Assembly: GCA_030425395.1 (NCBI GenBank)
Contig: JAUIAS010000001.1
Span: 124,001 to 188,000 of the forward strand
Direction of reading: 5' to 3'
DNA from: Alphaproteobacteria bacterium
Lineage (GTDB): Bacteria > Pseudomonadota > Alphaproteobacteria > Rhodobacterales > Rhodobacteraceae
Length of the DNA: 64,000 nucleotides
The notes beneath the pieces were generated by a model. That model saw only the letters and a list, made by a program, of their open reading frames with translations. It did no database searches and was not told the origin of the DNA. The translations under genes and the position numbers were made by a program. The stretch's first letter is position 1; every line of letters starts with the position of its first letter. This document shows, in pieces, positions 42,990 to 52,800 of this stretch.

Positions 42990-45766
42990 CGATTATCGGC
43001 GGAATTGGTTTTACTGCGCCATGGCTTCTTGTGGGCTTGGCGGCCTTGCCGGTTTTGTGGCTGATCCTCCGGGCCGTCCCCCCTGCGCCGATCCGGCGAC
43101 GATTTCCCGGTGTCGTATTGTTGCTGGGGCTGAGCGACGATGAAACGGTTTCCGACCGAACGCCTTGGTGGTTATTGCTTTTGCGGATACTTGCCGTGGC
43201 GGCCATCATCCTCGGTTTGGCGGGCCCTGTGTTCAACCCAAAACGCGGAGAGGGTGGAACCGGGCCACTGCTGATCGCCCTTGATGCCAGCTGGGCCGGA
43301 GCAGGATCTTGGAAGGCCAAGATGGAATTGCTTGAGGAACACCTGACCGATGCCGGACGCGCGGGACGTCCCGTTGCTGTCATGTCCCTTACCGATCCCG
43401 AAGTGCCGGTGTTTCAATCCGCCGAAGTGATGCGCAGTCGTTTGCCGGGCCTGGCACCGCGCCCATGGCAGGCAGGCCATGCCGAAATCGACCGTGTTGA
43501 GGCCGCTTTGTCCAATCTGGCGGCCACCGAAACCCGGTGGCTGAGCGACGGCTTGGACCATCCCGGCCGTAACCGGTTGATCTCATTGTTCGAAAGCCTT
43601 GGTCCATTGCAGGTCTATGAAACCGGGGCCAGTGTCACAGCCCTTGCCCCGGCAGAGTTCAAAGACGGCCTGATCGGGGTGAACGCAGCGCGATCCCGTG
43701 CGGGTGTGATCCAAGATACGACGGTTCTGGCCATCGGGCGCGATCCTGCCGGAGTGGAACGTGTCCTTTCATCGGTGACCCTGAGCTTTGACACCGATGC
43801 CACGACTGCAAGTGCTGAATTGTCCCTGCCATCGGAACTGCGTGGCCGGATCACCCGTTTCGAAATTCAGGGCACACGATCAGCCGGCAGCGTAACGCTC
43901 AGTGATGATAGCCTAAAACGGCGTGAAGTGGCCCTGATAGCCGGTCGCGAAGACCGCGAAGGGTTGGAACTGCTGTCACCGTTGCATTACCTCGAACAGG
44001 CGCTGGAACCGACAGCGGACCTGTTGCGCGGCGGATTGTTCGATATTCTGCCCGCCAACCCCGACGTAATCGTCCTTGCCGATGTCGCCATCCTCTCGCA
44101 GGCGGAAACGGAAGCCTTGCTCGACTGGGTCGATGCAGGCGGAATGCTGTTGCGCTTTGCCGGTCCACGTCTGGCGGCAAGCGACATCAGCCGCGATACA
44201 GAAGACCCCCTGATGCCCGTGCGTTTGCGTGCAGGCGGACGAAGCGTCGGCGGCGCAATGAGCTGGGGAGAACCCAAGGCACTGGCCCCTTTTGCGGAAG
44301 GGTCACCCTTTTTCGGATTGGCGGTGCCGCAGGATGTGACGGTGTCCGCACAGGTGATGGCACAACCCGATCCCACGTTGGCCGACCGGGTCGCAGCCGC
44401 GCTCAGCGACGGCACTCCACTGGTCACTCGTAAGGCTATTGGGAGAGGACAAGTCGTCCTGTTTCACGTCACGGCCAACGCCGAATGGTCAACGCTGCCG
44501 CTATCCGGGTTGTTCGTGGAAATGCTTGAACGGCTGGCGGTTTCCTCTTCCGCAGCCCGCCCGGACGCCGGTGACCTTGAGGGAACAGTCTGGCAGCCGG
44601 TTCAGGTGCTCGACGGATTTGGTGCCCTCGTCGATGCGGGCAACCTGCCCGGCGTGGACGGCCCTGCCCTTGTTTCCGACCCGGTGGGCGCCACGTTACA
44701 GCCGGGGGTATACATGGACGGAGACAGGCTTCTGGCACGCAACGTAATCGGACCTGACACGACGATCGCCCCAGCAGATTGGCCGTCGCGCATCGCGGTT
44801 GAGGGGCTTGAAACGCGCAGCGAATTGCCTCTTGCAGGCCTATTGCTTGGGCTATCGTTGCTATTGCTGCTTGCGGACGTGGTCGCCTCGCTGGCTCTTT
44901 CGGGGCGGCTTCGGGCGGCGCAGGCGCGCGGCGTTGCGACCATCGCTCTGGTCGGTTGTCTGGGTTTTGCCATCCCGGCTGAAGCACAGACAGCGCCAAT
45001 CGCGGGCGAAGAAAATGTCGCCGTTTCCGCCACATCCGAAGTGGTTCTCGCCCATGTCCTGACAGGGGACACGCAGTTGGATAGCACGGCGCGTGCCGGT
45101 TTGCGCGGCCTGTCCGATGTCCTGTTTTTTCGCACCTCGGTTGAGCCCAACGCACCAATCGGAGTTGATCTGGAGAGGGATGAACTGGCCTTCTTTCCCC
45201 TGCTTTATTGGCCAATCACGCCCAGCCAACCGACGCCATCAGCCGATGCATATGCCCGGCTGAATACCTATCTCCGTTCCGGCGGCATGATCCTTTTCGA
45301 CACCCGCGACGCCAATATTTCCGGCTTTGGCACCGCAAGCCCGAATGGCCGCAAGTTGCAGGAACTGGCCGCTGCCTTGGATATTCCGCCGCTTGAGCCG
45401 ATCCCTGCCGATCACGTCGTGACGCGCACTTTCTACCTATTGCAGGATTTCCCCGGTCGCCATTCGGGCCGCGAGGTATGGGTTGAGGCCGCTCCGCCCG
45501 ATGCAGAACAAATAGAAGGCATGCCGTTCCGCAACCTTAACGACGGGGTGACACCAGTGGTCATCGGCGGAAACGACTGGGCCGCGGCTTGGGCAACAGA
45601 TGCGCAAGGGCGTCCATCCTTTCCCGTCGGACGCGGATATGCCGGGGAACGGCAACGCGAAATTGCCTATCGGTTTGGTGTGAACCTGATCATGTATGTG
45701 CTGACCGGGAATTACAAATCCGATCAGGTGCATGTTCCCGCGCTTCTCGACAGGTTGGGCCAATGA
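42986..45766 (+). CDS. BatA N-terminal / DUF4159 membrane protein
   Basis: The 926-residue protein has two N-terminal membrane segments (about 10-28 and 60-77) as in the BatA/aerotolerance domain, then a long periplasmic part with a VWA-like core (LLIALDASWAG near 92-102) and a gatase-like stretch VIVLADVAILS. A third segment lies at about 612-636, and a signal-like GCLGFAIPAEAQTAP follows. The C-terminal 210 residues are DUF4159 (DELAFFPLLYWPITPSQ). It overlaps both neighbours by ATGA. Confidence 0.9.
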   Translation: MTIIGGIGFTAPWLLVGLAALPVLWLILRAVPPAPIRRRFPGVVLLLGLSDDETVSDRTPWWLLLLRILAVAAIILGLAGPVFNPKRGEGGTGPLLIALDASWAGAGSWKAKMELLEEHLTDAGRAGRPVAVMSLTDPEVPVFQSAEVMRSRLPGLAPRPWQAGHAEIDRVEAALSNLAATETRWLSDGLDHPGRNRLISLFESLGPLQVYETGASVTALAPAEFKDGLIGVNAARSRAGVIQDTTVLAIGRDPAGVERVLSSVTLSFDTDATTASAELSLPSELRGRITRFEIQGTRSAGSVTLSDDSLKRREVALIAGREDREGLELLSPLHYLEQALEPTADLLRGGLFDILPANPDVIVLADVAILSQAETEALLDWVDAGGMLLRFAGPRLAASDISRDTEDPLMPVRLRAGGRSVGGAMSWGEPKALAPFAEGSPFFGLAVPQDVTVSAQVMAQPDPTLADRVAAALSDGTPLVTRKAIGRGQVVLFHVTANAEWSTLPLSGLFVEMLERLAVSSSAARPDAGDLEGTVWQPVQVLDGFGALVDAGNLPGVDGPALVSDPVGATLQPGVYMDGDRLLARNVIGPDTTIAPADWPSRIAVEGLETRSELPLAGLLLGLSLLLLLADVVASLALSGRLRAAQARGVATIALVGCLGFAIPAEAQTAPIAGEENVAVSATSEVVLAHVLTGDTQLDSTARAGLRGLSDVLFFRTSVEPNAPIGVDLERDELAFFPLLYWPITPSQPTPSADAYARLNTYLRSGGMILFDTRDANISGFGTASPNGRKLQELAAALDIPPLEPIPADHVVTRTFYLLQDFPGRHSGREVWVEAAPPDAEQIEGMPFRNLNDGVTPVVIGGNDWAAAWATDAQGRPSFPVGRGYAGERQREIAYRFGVNLIMYVLTGNYKSDQVHVPALLDRLGQ

Positions 45767-47805
45767 CGGCGAGTATTCTCTTTGATCCCCTGTTGCCGCT
45801 GCCATTCCTGATCGTGGCCGCAGTTCTGGCCATTTCCGCCATCGGACTTGCTGCGTGGCGGGGGCTGGCTGGCTGGCCTCTGCGGGCCTTGGCTGGGATA
45901 GCGATCCTTGGCGCGCTGGCCGGTCCTGTTTATCAAGTCGAAGACCGCGCCACCCTGAGCGATATCGTGCTTTTGGTCGAAGATCGCAGCGCCAGCCAAT
46001 CCCTGTCCGACCGCGGAGATCAGATGGCGCAGGCCGCAGATCAGATCGCCGCGGAAATCGCCCAGCGTCCGAACACCGAATTGCGGCGCGTGGTGGTTCC
46101 CGACGGAGAAGGCGACGCGGGCACGCAGATGATGCAGACGCTTGCCGATGCGCTGGCTCAGGAACCTTTGGCACGGGTGTCTGGCATCATCGCGCTCAGC
46201 GATGGACAGGTGCATGACATCGACCGTGCGCCCGGCTTGCCCGCGCCATTGCACCTGCTGCTGACCGGACGACAGGCAGACTGGGACCGCCGCCTGATCG
46301 TGCGCAACGCCCCGGCCTTTGCCATTATAGACGAAGCCGTTACCCTGACCTTGAGGGTCGAAGACAGCGGGGCCGCGCCAGCGGGGCCGGGCACCGTTGA
46401 CTTGTCTTTGTCGGTGGACGGTGGTGAGGCACAGACCGTCACGGTCCCGATTGGACGGGACATAGAAGTTCCCGTGACCCTGCCACACGGCGGGCGCAAC
46501 GTGTTGCAGTTTTCGGTGCCTTCATCGGACGGCGAACTGACTGATCGCAACAATACCGCCCTGATCCAGATGAACGGCGTCCGCGACCGGCTGCGCGTTC
46601 TGCTGGTCTCAGGCGAACCGCATCAGGGCGGGCGAACATGGCGAAACCTCCTGAAATCAGACAGCTCGGTCGATCTGGTGCATTTCACGATTCTCCGCCC
46701 CCCGGAAAAGCAGGACGGCGTGCCGGTATCCGAACTCAGCCTGATCGCCTTTCCCACGCGGGAACTGTTTCTTGAAAAGATCGACGATTTTGATCTGATC
46801 ATCTTTGACCGGTACAAGCGGCGCGGAATTCTGCCCGCCATTTATCTGGATAATGTGGCGCATTACGTGCGCGGTGGTGGGGCTGTTCTGGTTGCGGCTG
46901 GACCGGATTTTGCTTCGGCCGATAGCATCCATCGGTCACCCCTTGGCGCGGTCTTGCCAGCAGAACCCAGCGGGCGGGTGATGGAAGAAGGTTTTCGCCC
47001 CGCTGTAACGGATGTGGGGGAACGTCATCCTGTTAGTGCGGGTTTGCCCGATGCTGACAATTGGGGGTCGTGGCTGCGTCAGATCGACGTGACGCCTCAG
47101 TCTGGCGATGTGGTGATGACAGGACAGGATGACCGCCCACTCTTGGTGTTGGATCGTGTCGAAGAAGGCCGGGTGGCCTTGCTTGCCTCGGATCAGGCAT
47201 GGCTCTGGGGTCGCGGCTACGAAGGCGGCGGCCCACAGCTTGAATTACTGCGGCGGCTTGCGCACTGGATGATGAAAGAACCCGAACTTGAGGAAGAAAC
47301 CCTTTGGGCCGAGGCAACAGGCCAGACCATGCGTATCATTCGCCGGTCATTGTCCGAAGACGTCGGATCGGTCACAGTGACAACGCCCGGCGGCGCGGTT
47401 CAGGACGTGCCATTGCAACAAGTCAGCCCCGGACGGTATGAAGCGCTTTTCGAAGGGCCGGAAATCGGGCTTTACCGTCTTGTTGAAGGCGAACAGGAAG
47501 CAGTGATCGGTCTTGGTCCAGCGGCCCCGCGAGAGTTTGAACAAACGATCGCCACCGGAGATGTGCTGAGCGCGCTGATCGCGCCGATGCGGGGCGGCAT
47601 CCTCAGATTGGAAGATGGCATACCACGCTTGCGCGACATTCGCCCCGGACGTCCGGCATCCGGGCGCGGCTGGATCGGGCTCACGCCGCGCGACGTCTAT
47701 GAAACCCGCGACGTGACGCAGACGCCGCTGTTTCCTGCTTGGCTGATGCTGCTGTTGGCTTCCGGTTTGATCGTGGGTGGCTGGTTGCGCGAAGGGCGGC
47801 GATAA
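45763..47805 (+). CDS. Membrane-anchored glutamine-amidotransferase-like protein of MoxR operon
   Basis: The 680-residue protein has two N-terminal membrane segments (about 13-30 and 40-55) and one at the C-terminus (LFPAWLMLLLASGLIVGGWL). Between them are a VWA-like strand DIVLLVEDRSASQS near 66-79, a beta-sandwich region, and a ThuA/gatase-like segment with FDLIIFDRYKRRG and YVRGGGAVLVAAGPDF. I see no cysteine or catalytic triad typical of amidotransferases. The pair with the DUF4159 gene is typical of alphaproteobacteria. It ends 16 bases from the convergent pbpC. Confidence 0.88.
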   Translation: MTASILFDPLLPLPFLIVAAVLAISAIGLAAWRGLAGWPLRALAGIAILGALAGPVYQVEDRATLSDIVLLVEDRSASQSLSDRGDQMAQAADQIAAEIAQRPNTELRRVVVPDGEGDAGTQMMQTLADALAQEPLARVSGIIALSDGQVHDIDRAPGLPAPLHLLLTGRQADWDRRLIVRNAPAFAIIDEAVTLTLRVEDSGAAPAGPGTVDLSLSVDGGEAQTVTVPIGRDIEVPVTLPHGGRNVLQFSVPSSDGELTDRNNTALIQMNGVRDRLRVLLVSGEPHQGGRTWRNLLKSDSSVDLVHFTILRPPEKQDGVPVSELSLIAFPTRELFLEKIDDFDLIIFDRYKRRGILPAIYLDNVAHYVRGGGAVLVAAGPDFASADSIHRSPLGAVLPAEPSGRVMEEGFRPAVTDVGERHPVSAGLPDADNWGSWLRQIDVTPQSGDVVMTGQDDRPLLVLDRVEEGRVALLASDQAWLWGRGYEGGGPQLELLRRLAHWMMKEPELEEETLWAEATGQTMRIIRRSLSEDVGSVTVTTPGGAVQDVPLQQVSPGRYEALFEGPEIGLYRLVEGEQEAVIGLGPAAPREFEQTIATGDVLSALIAPMRGGILRLEDGIPRLRDIRPGRPASGRGWIGLTPRDVYETRDVTQTPLFPAWLMLLLASGLIVGGWLREGRR

Positions 47806-47821
47806 CAGGCCACTACCCGGC

Positions 47822-49864
47822 TCAATCAATGCGCAGACGCACCCGGTCCGACTGTCCGTTTGCATCAATCAGAACCACGGTGGAAAACCCGGCCCCCGGA
47901 GATTGAACCATGATTTCGCGCTGAAACGTTCCCGTAAGAACCGGCGCGCCGTTGAGCAAAACCGAATAGGGAGGCTCGCCTCCGGCCAGTTTGACCACAA
48001 AACCGTCGTCCACACCCGACAGTCGGGCGTTGTCGGGCGGAAACACCAGATCGGGACCGCCTGTGCGTTCGTCCCCCGCAGCCTTCCCGCCAAAGCGTTG
48101 CAACGGAATGGGCAGCGCCGATGTGGCCACCATAAGCGTTTCCGCAGGTGGCGGCGGCAATGGTGTCATTCCTTCGGGGAGGCGTGCGAATATGTCAAAC
48201 AGCAGCGGTGCCGCGACCTCTATACCAAAGGCACCCGGCATCGGCGTGCCATCGGGGCGCCCGACCCAGACGGCAACAACCCGCGCGCCATCCCAGCCCA
48301 CGGCCCAAAGATCGCGATGACCGTAAGAGGTGCCCGTCTTGAACGCGATCCGACCAAAGGGCATTCCGCGTGGCACCGGCGCTTCACGCAGGATATCGGC
48401 CACGTGCCAGGCGGCGGTCGGCCCCGCGATCCTGTCTGCCATGGACATCGCGTCAGGCCGATCCCGCAGCACTGGCGCGCGGCCACCATTTGCAAGCCCC
48501 GCATAAAGCTGAACCAGATCACGCAACGTGATCCCCACACCACCCAAGGCCATTGCCAAGCCCGGTGCCGCGCCGGGAAGGCGCGGTTGCGCTCCGCCAG
48601 AGCGCATCGTCGCCATGATCCGGGCCGGTCCCAGCGCATCAGCCAATTGAACCACCGGCGTGTTCAACGACAATTGCAACGCGCGCCGCACCGTGACATC
48701 CCCCCGAAACACACCATCGAAATTCTGCGGAGCGTAAGTGCCGAACCGAACGGGACCGTCATGGATGATGGTTTCAGGATGCGCGCGCCCCTGATCGAAA
48801 GCCATCGCATACACCAGCGGCTTGAGTGTGGATCCCGGCGATCTCAATGCGCGGGTCATGTCAACGAACCCTTGTCGACCCTCTGCGGCTGAATACGCGG
48901 CCGCCCCAACGGACGCGAGGATTTCGCCGTTCGTCGGGTCAGCCACGATCGCGGCGATACTGATCCCGTCCGCAAACCCGACGGCACGGTTGCGCAACAA
49001 CGCTTCGACGCGCGTCTGAAGATCGGCGTCCACGGTCGTATCAATGCGCTGTTCGCCCGGGGCCTCACGTCTGAGTGCATCACCCAGATGCGCCGCATGT
49101 AGCGGAAACGGATGCGTCACCCGAGGGACCTGAACCGCTTGGGCAGCTTGCGCCGAAACGCCATCAATCCTTCCGTTTTCCTGCATCAAGGAAATCACCC
49201 GGTTCCGCGCGGAACGTGCGGCATCTGGGTGCCTGTCCGGACGACGGGTTTCCGGAGATTGCGGTAAAGCCACCAAAAGCGCAGACTCGGCCAGGGACAA
49301 CCGTGCGGGTTCCTTGCCGAACCATGCCAGCGACGCGGACCGCACGCCTTCGATGGCGCCGCCAAACGGCGCATGCGTCAAATAAAGATCAAGGATCTGA
49401 TCCTTGTCCAACCGGCGCTCAAGCGCCAAGGCAACCCGAGCCTGCCGGAGTTTTCCGGACCAATTCCCGGTTCCGCTGTCTTCCAGAAGCCGCGCAACTT
49501 GCATGGTAAGCGTGGACGCCCCGGACACGATACCTCCGGATGTCACCGCTTGCCATGCTGCACGCAGGGCGGCCCGTCCATCCACACCCGCATGACGATA
49601 GAACCTGCGATCTTCATATGCGATCAGCATTTCGAGATAACCGCGATCAACATCACCTAGTGTCGTGGCCAACCGCCAGCGACCATTTTCAACCGGAAAA
49701 GCCCGGAGAAGCTGGCCGGAGCGGTCAAGCAATTCAACCGACGTTTCAGCGAGAACGCCGGGCAGCTCGGTCCGGTCAACCCAGCGATCGAACCCGTCAC
49801 GTCCAGCCCCGATGACCGCCAAAGTCAGGCCCAAACAAATGATGCGCCGGCCCCAGTCGGTCAT
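47822..49864 (-). CDS. pbpC: Penicillin-binding protein 1C
   Basis: The 680-residue bifunctional enzyme polymerises and cross-links peptidoglycan. After a short anchor (about 7-20) comes the GT51 domain with the catalytic Glu in YEDRRFYRHAGVDG and GASTLTMQVARLL. The transpeptidase motifs are STLK (SPGSTLKPLVYAM), SLN (LSLNTPVVQLA) and KTGTS, all present. The C-terminal 90 residues are the BiPBP-C domain. It is translated after the macroglobulin gene with an ATGA overlap, the classic alpha-2-macroglobulin/PBP1C pair. I infer joint envelope repair and defence. Confidence 0.96.
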   Translation of the reverse strand: MTDWGRRIICLGLTLAVIGAGRDGFDRWVDRTELPGVLAETSVELLDRSGQLLRAFPVENGRWRLATTLGDVDRGYLEMLIAYEDRRFYRHAGVDGRAALRAAWQAVTSGGIVSGASTLTMQVARLLEDSGTGNWSGKLRQARVALALERRLDKDQILDLYLTHAPFGGAIEGVRSASLAWFGKEPARLSLAESALLVALPQSPETRRPDRHPDAARSARNRVISLMQENGRIDGVSAQAAQAVQVPRVTHPFPLHAAHLGDALRREAPGEQRIDTTVDADLQTRVEALLRNRAVGFADGISIAAIVADPTNGEILASVGAAAYSAAEGRQGFVDMTRALRSPGSTLKPLVYAMAFDQGRAHPETIIHDGPVRFGTYAPQNFDGVFRGDVTVRRALQLSLNTPVVQLADALGPARIMATMRSGGAQPRLPGAAPGLAMALGGVGITLRDLVQLYAGLANGGRAPVLRDRPDAMSMADRIAGPTAAWHVADILREAPVPRGMPFGRIAFKTGTSYGHRDLWAVGWDGARVVAVWVGRPDGTPMPGAFGIEVAAPLLFDIFARLPEGMTPLPPPPAETLMVATSALPIPLQRFGGKAAGDERTGGPDLVFPPDNARLSGVDDGFVVKLAGGEPPYSVLLNGAPVLTGTFQREIMVQSPGAGFSTVVLIDANGQSDRVRLRID

Positions 49865-52800
49865 TCGGCGACGATCCGGACCTGTCCCGTCCCGGTCCAG
49901 CCACGGTCCTCCGGGCGGTACATATCTTCGACCACGGCGGCAGGGTGGTGAAAGGTGCCGGGGCTGATGGCGCGCACCTGATACGCCACCCTTGCCACCC
50001 GATCTCCTCGCAGGTTCACTGCCGCCAGAAACCGATCTGCGCGGAATTCAGCATTTTCGACATAGCTGAGTTCAAGCCAATTGAGACCGCTCAGATCACC
50101 CGATCGCAGGATATTCGGGTTGTCGATCTCAAAACCAGCCGGCAGCGGATCGTCGATCATAAGCCGCGCCCCATTATCGCGCACGGCACGCACCTCAAGG
50201 ACAACGACCATCCGCGCGCCTTGCCTCACCTGATCAATCTCAACCGGAGCACCATCCATGTCGAAATAGGCCCGGTCGATGGCATATGCAGTTCCGCCTG
50301 CATCCTGAGCCACCTCAGGCACTCCAAAGGTGGTCAGGGTGACATCCGTGCCGTTCTCGGACACCGCCCGAATGGCCAACGGATCATCGTTGCCCGACAG
50401 CACCCGCACAAACGGCCCCCCCTGCAAGGCACCGTCCACTTCAAGTTGGGTTTGCGGCGATTTCATCAGAGCGTGAGAAGCCAGCAGCGTCCAGACGGCT
50501 TCCTGCGTGGACCGTCGCGTTCGGCCCACTGCCACAAGATCCCGGACCAAAATATCGGTATCCACTGCTGTACTGTTTGCTTCGGCGACAAGGGTCAGCA
50601 CACCGGCGCGATCCCGCATCATAGTGCCATAATCGCTACGCCATCCTCGCCTTTCGGTAGTGGCTCCAAGCGATTCTGCGGCATGGCCAAACAAACGATC
50701 AGCCCGCAGTTGATCGCCATAACTGGCGAGCGCCGCACCGATCTGTGCCCTGGCCAAAGGCGTGGCAAATGCGTCAGCCTTTTCGTCGCCATAGTACCGC
50801 AAGTCAGACATCGAGGCGGCCCCTTCACGAGCCAGCACATAGAGCGCATAGGCAAGAGCCTCGCCGCCCCGGTCAAAGTCGGACGCATAGTTCACGCGGT
50901 TGGACAAATTGTCGATGGCCATGTCGAATGCACGTTCTGGAACATGATGGCCTTCGGCACGGGCGCGTGACAGAAAATCGGTCACATAGGCATCAAGCCA
51001 GAAGTCGCCTGACTGAGGTCGCCAGAGCCCAAAACTGCCGTTGGCAGCTTGCCGGGACAGAACTTGGGTAATTGCGGTTGCGATCCTCTGGTCAGTTTCG
51101 GCACGCGCACCCAGCACTGCGCTTTCGGCGATCCGGGAAAGATAGAGCAACGGCATCGCCACCGATGTCACTTGCTCGGTGCAGCCATAGGGATAGCGAT
51201 CCAATTGCGACAGCAGACCCGGTGTATCCAGACGGGCAAGTGGCCCGGCCGACACCAGAGCATGGCCGATATCCTTGCGGAACCCGTCAAAGATTGCATC
51301 GCCCAAGCGAAGAGTTTCGCCTGCGCCCAGACGGAACCGGCGGGTTATCGACACCTCGGCATCGTTGGACCGAACTCCAATACGCAGATCGTTTCGGATC
51401 ACGCTTTGATCCGGCAACGTCGCATAGACCGTCACCATGTGATCGCCCAGTGACAGCGCTTCGATATCCACGGCAAGCGCCGCGCGCCCCTGTTCGCGCA
51501 GAACCACCTCCGCAGTATCGCGCCCAAGCGCGATGCCATCGCTGGCAAGGGCCAATGATACCGCTCCTGCGGGTCCGTCAGCATGGGTCAGCTCAAGCAG
51601 CAAACGCGACCGGTCGCCCGGTGCAAGAAACCGTGGCAGGCTGGATGTCATCACCACAGGGTCGCGCGCAATTACATCGCGGCTTGCCTGACCGACCCCG
51701 GTGTCAGACCAGACGACGGCCATCAATCGCACGGTTCCGTTGAACGCCCCTACCGGGATTTCCAGCTGCACCTTGCCATCGGGGCCAACTGCAACCGGTC
51801 CCCGGAAGACCGCCATCAAATCTTCGGTCGGGGGTGGGGCATCAAATGCCGAACCGGCGTTTGCGTCGCCCCCTGACCGGACCCGACCCATGTTGCCGGC
51901 CTTGGCATCAATCAGGCGGCCGTAAAGATCGCGCAGTTCCACACCCAACCGACGCTGGCCAAAATAATGGCCCTGCGGATCGGGCGAGGTAAATCCGGTG
52001 AGATTGAGAATCCCCACATCCACAGCGGCCAGTGTCACATGCGCCGTCTGGCCTTCCGCCAAACCGTCCACGCTCAGATCAGCTGTTAGAGTGCCGCGCG
52101 GGCGGATTTGGTCCGGGGCATTAATAGTCACCGAAAGCGCCCGGTCACCGGGATCGACGGCTGCATGAGCAAGGCCCAATTGGCGCACGGATCCGCGTGC
52201 CTTGGCACCCGTTACCGGGTGCAACAACGATACACTCACATACGCACCAGTGCCCCAATCGGTGGTTACATCAATTGGGACAACGCTTTCGCCTCGCGGC
52301 AATTCCACTGTTTTACGCGAAATAACGCGGTCCGACAGCACGCTGACAAAAGCTGTTCCTGCCTGCTGCGCGACAATCCTAAGCGATGCCGTATCCCCCG
52401 GCGCATAGCGCGGCTTGTCCAAAGCCACCTCCAGCGTATCGGGCGTATCGCTGCCTGCGGGTGCATACCAGCCCGCAGCGAAGAGAACCGAAGCCTCGGT
52501 ATATCGGCCATCGGTTCGTTCCACGACCAGTTCATATTCGCCCCATTCAACCGGAGCCGCGATCCGGACCGGCGTTCCCACGGTCGTCAGTTCCCCCGTC
52601 GCAATACGTTCGCGGTGTGTTACGGGTTCCCACTTCCAATCGCCATATAGCTCGTACCATTGATATCTGGTGTGCACACGATTGAGGCTCCAGGTCACAT
52701 CCATGCCCACCGGATCAAGATCAGGGTTCAGGCCCAGAATGTCGAACTCCGCCTCTCCACCTTCGGGCAGTGCACCATCAAACAAGGGGCGAATGCCGAT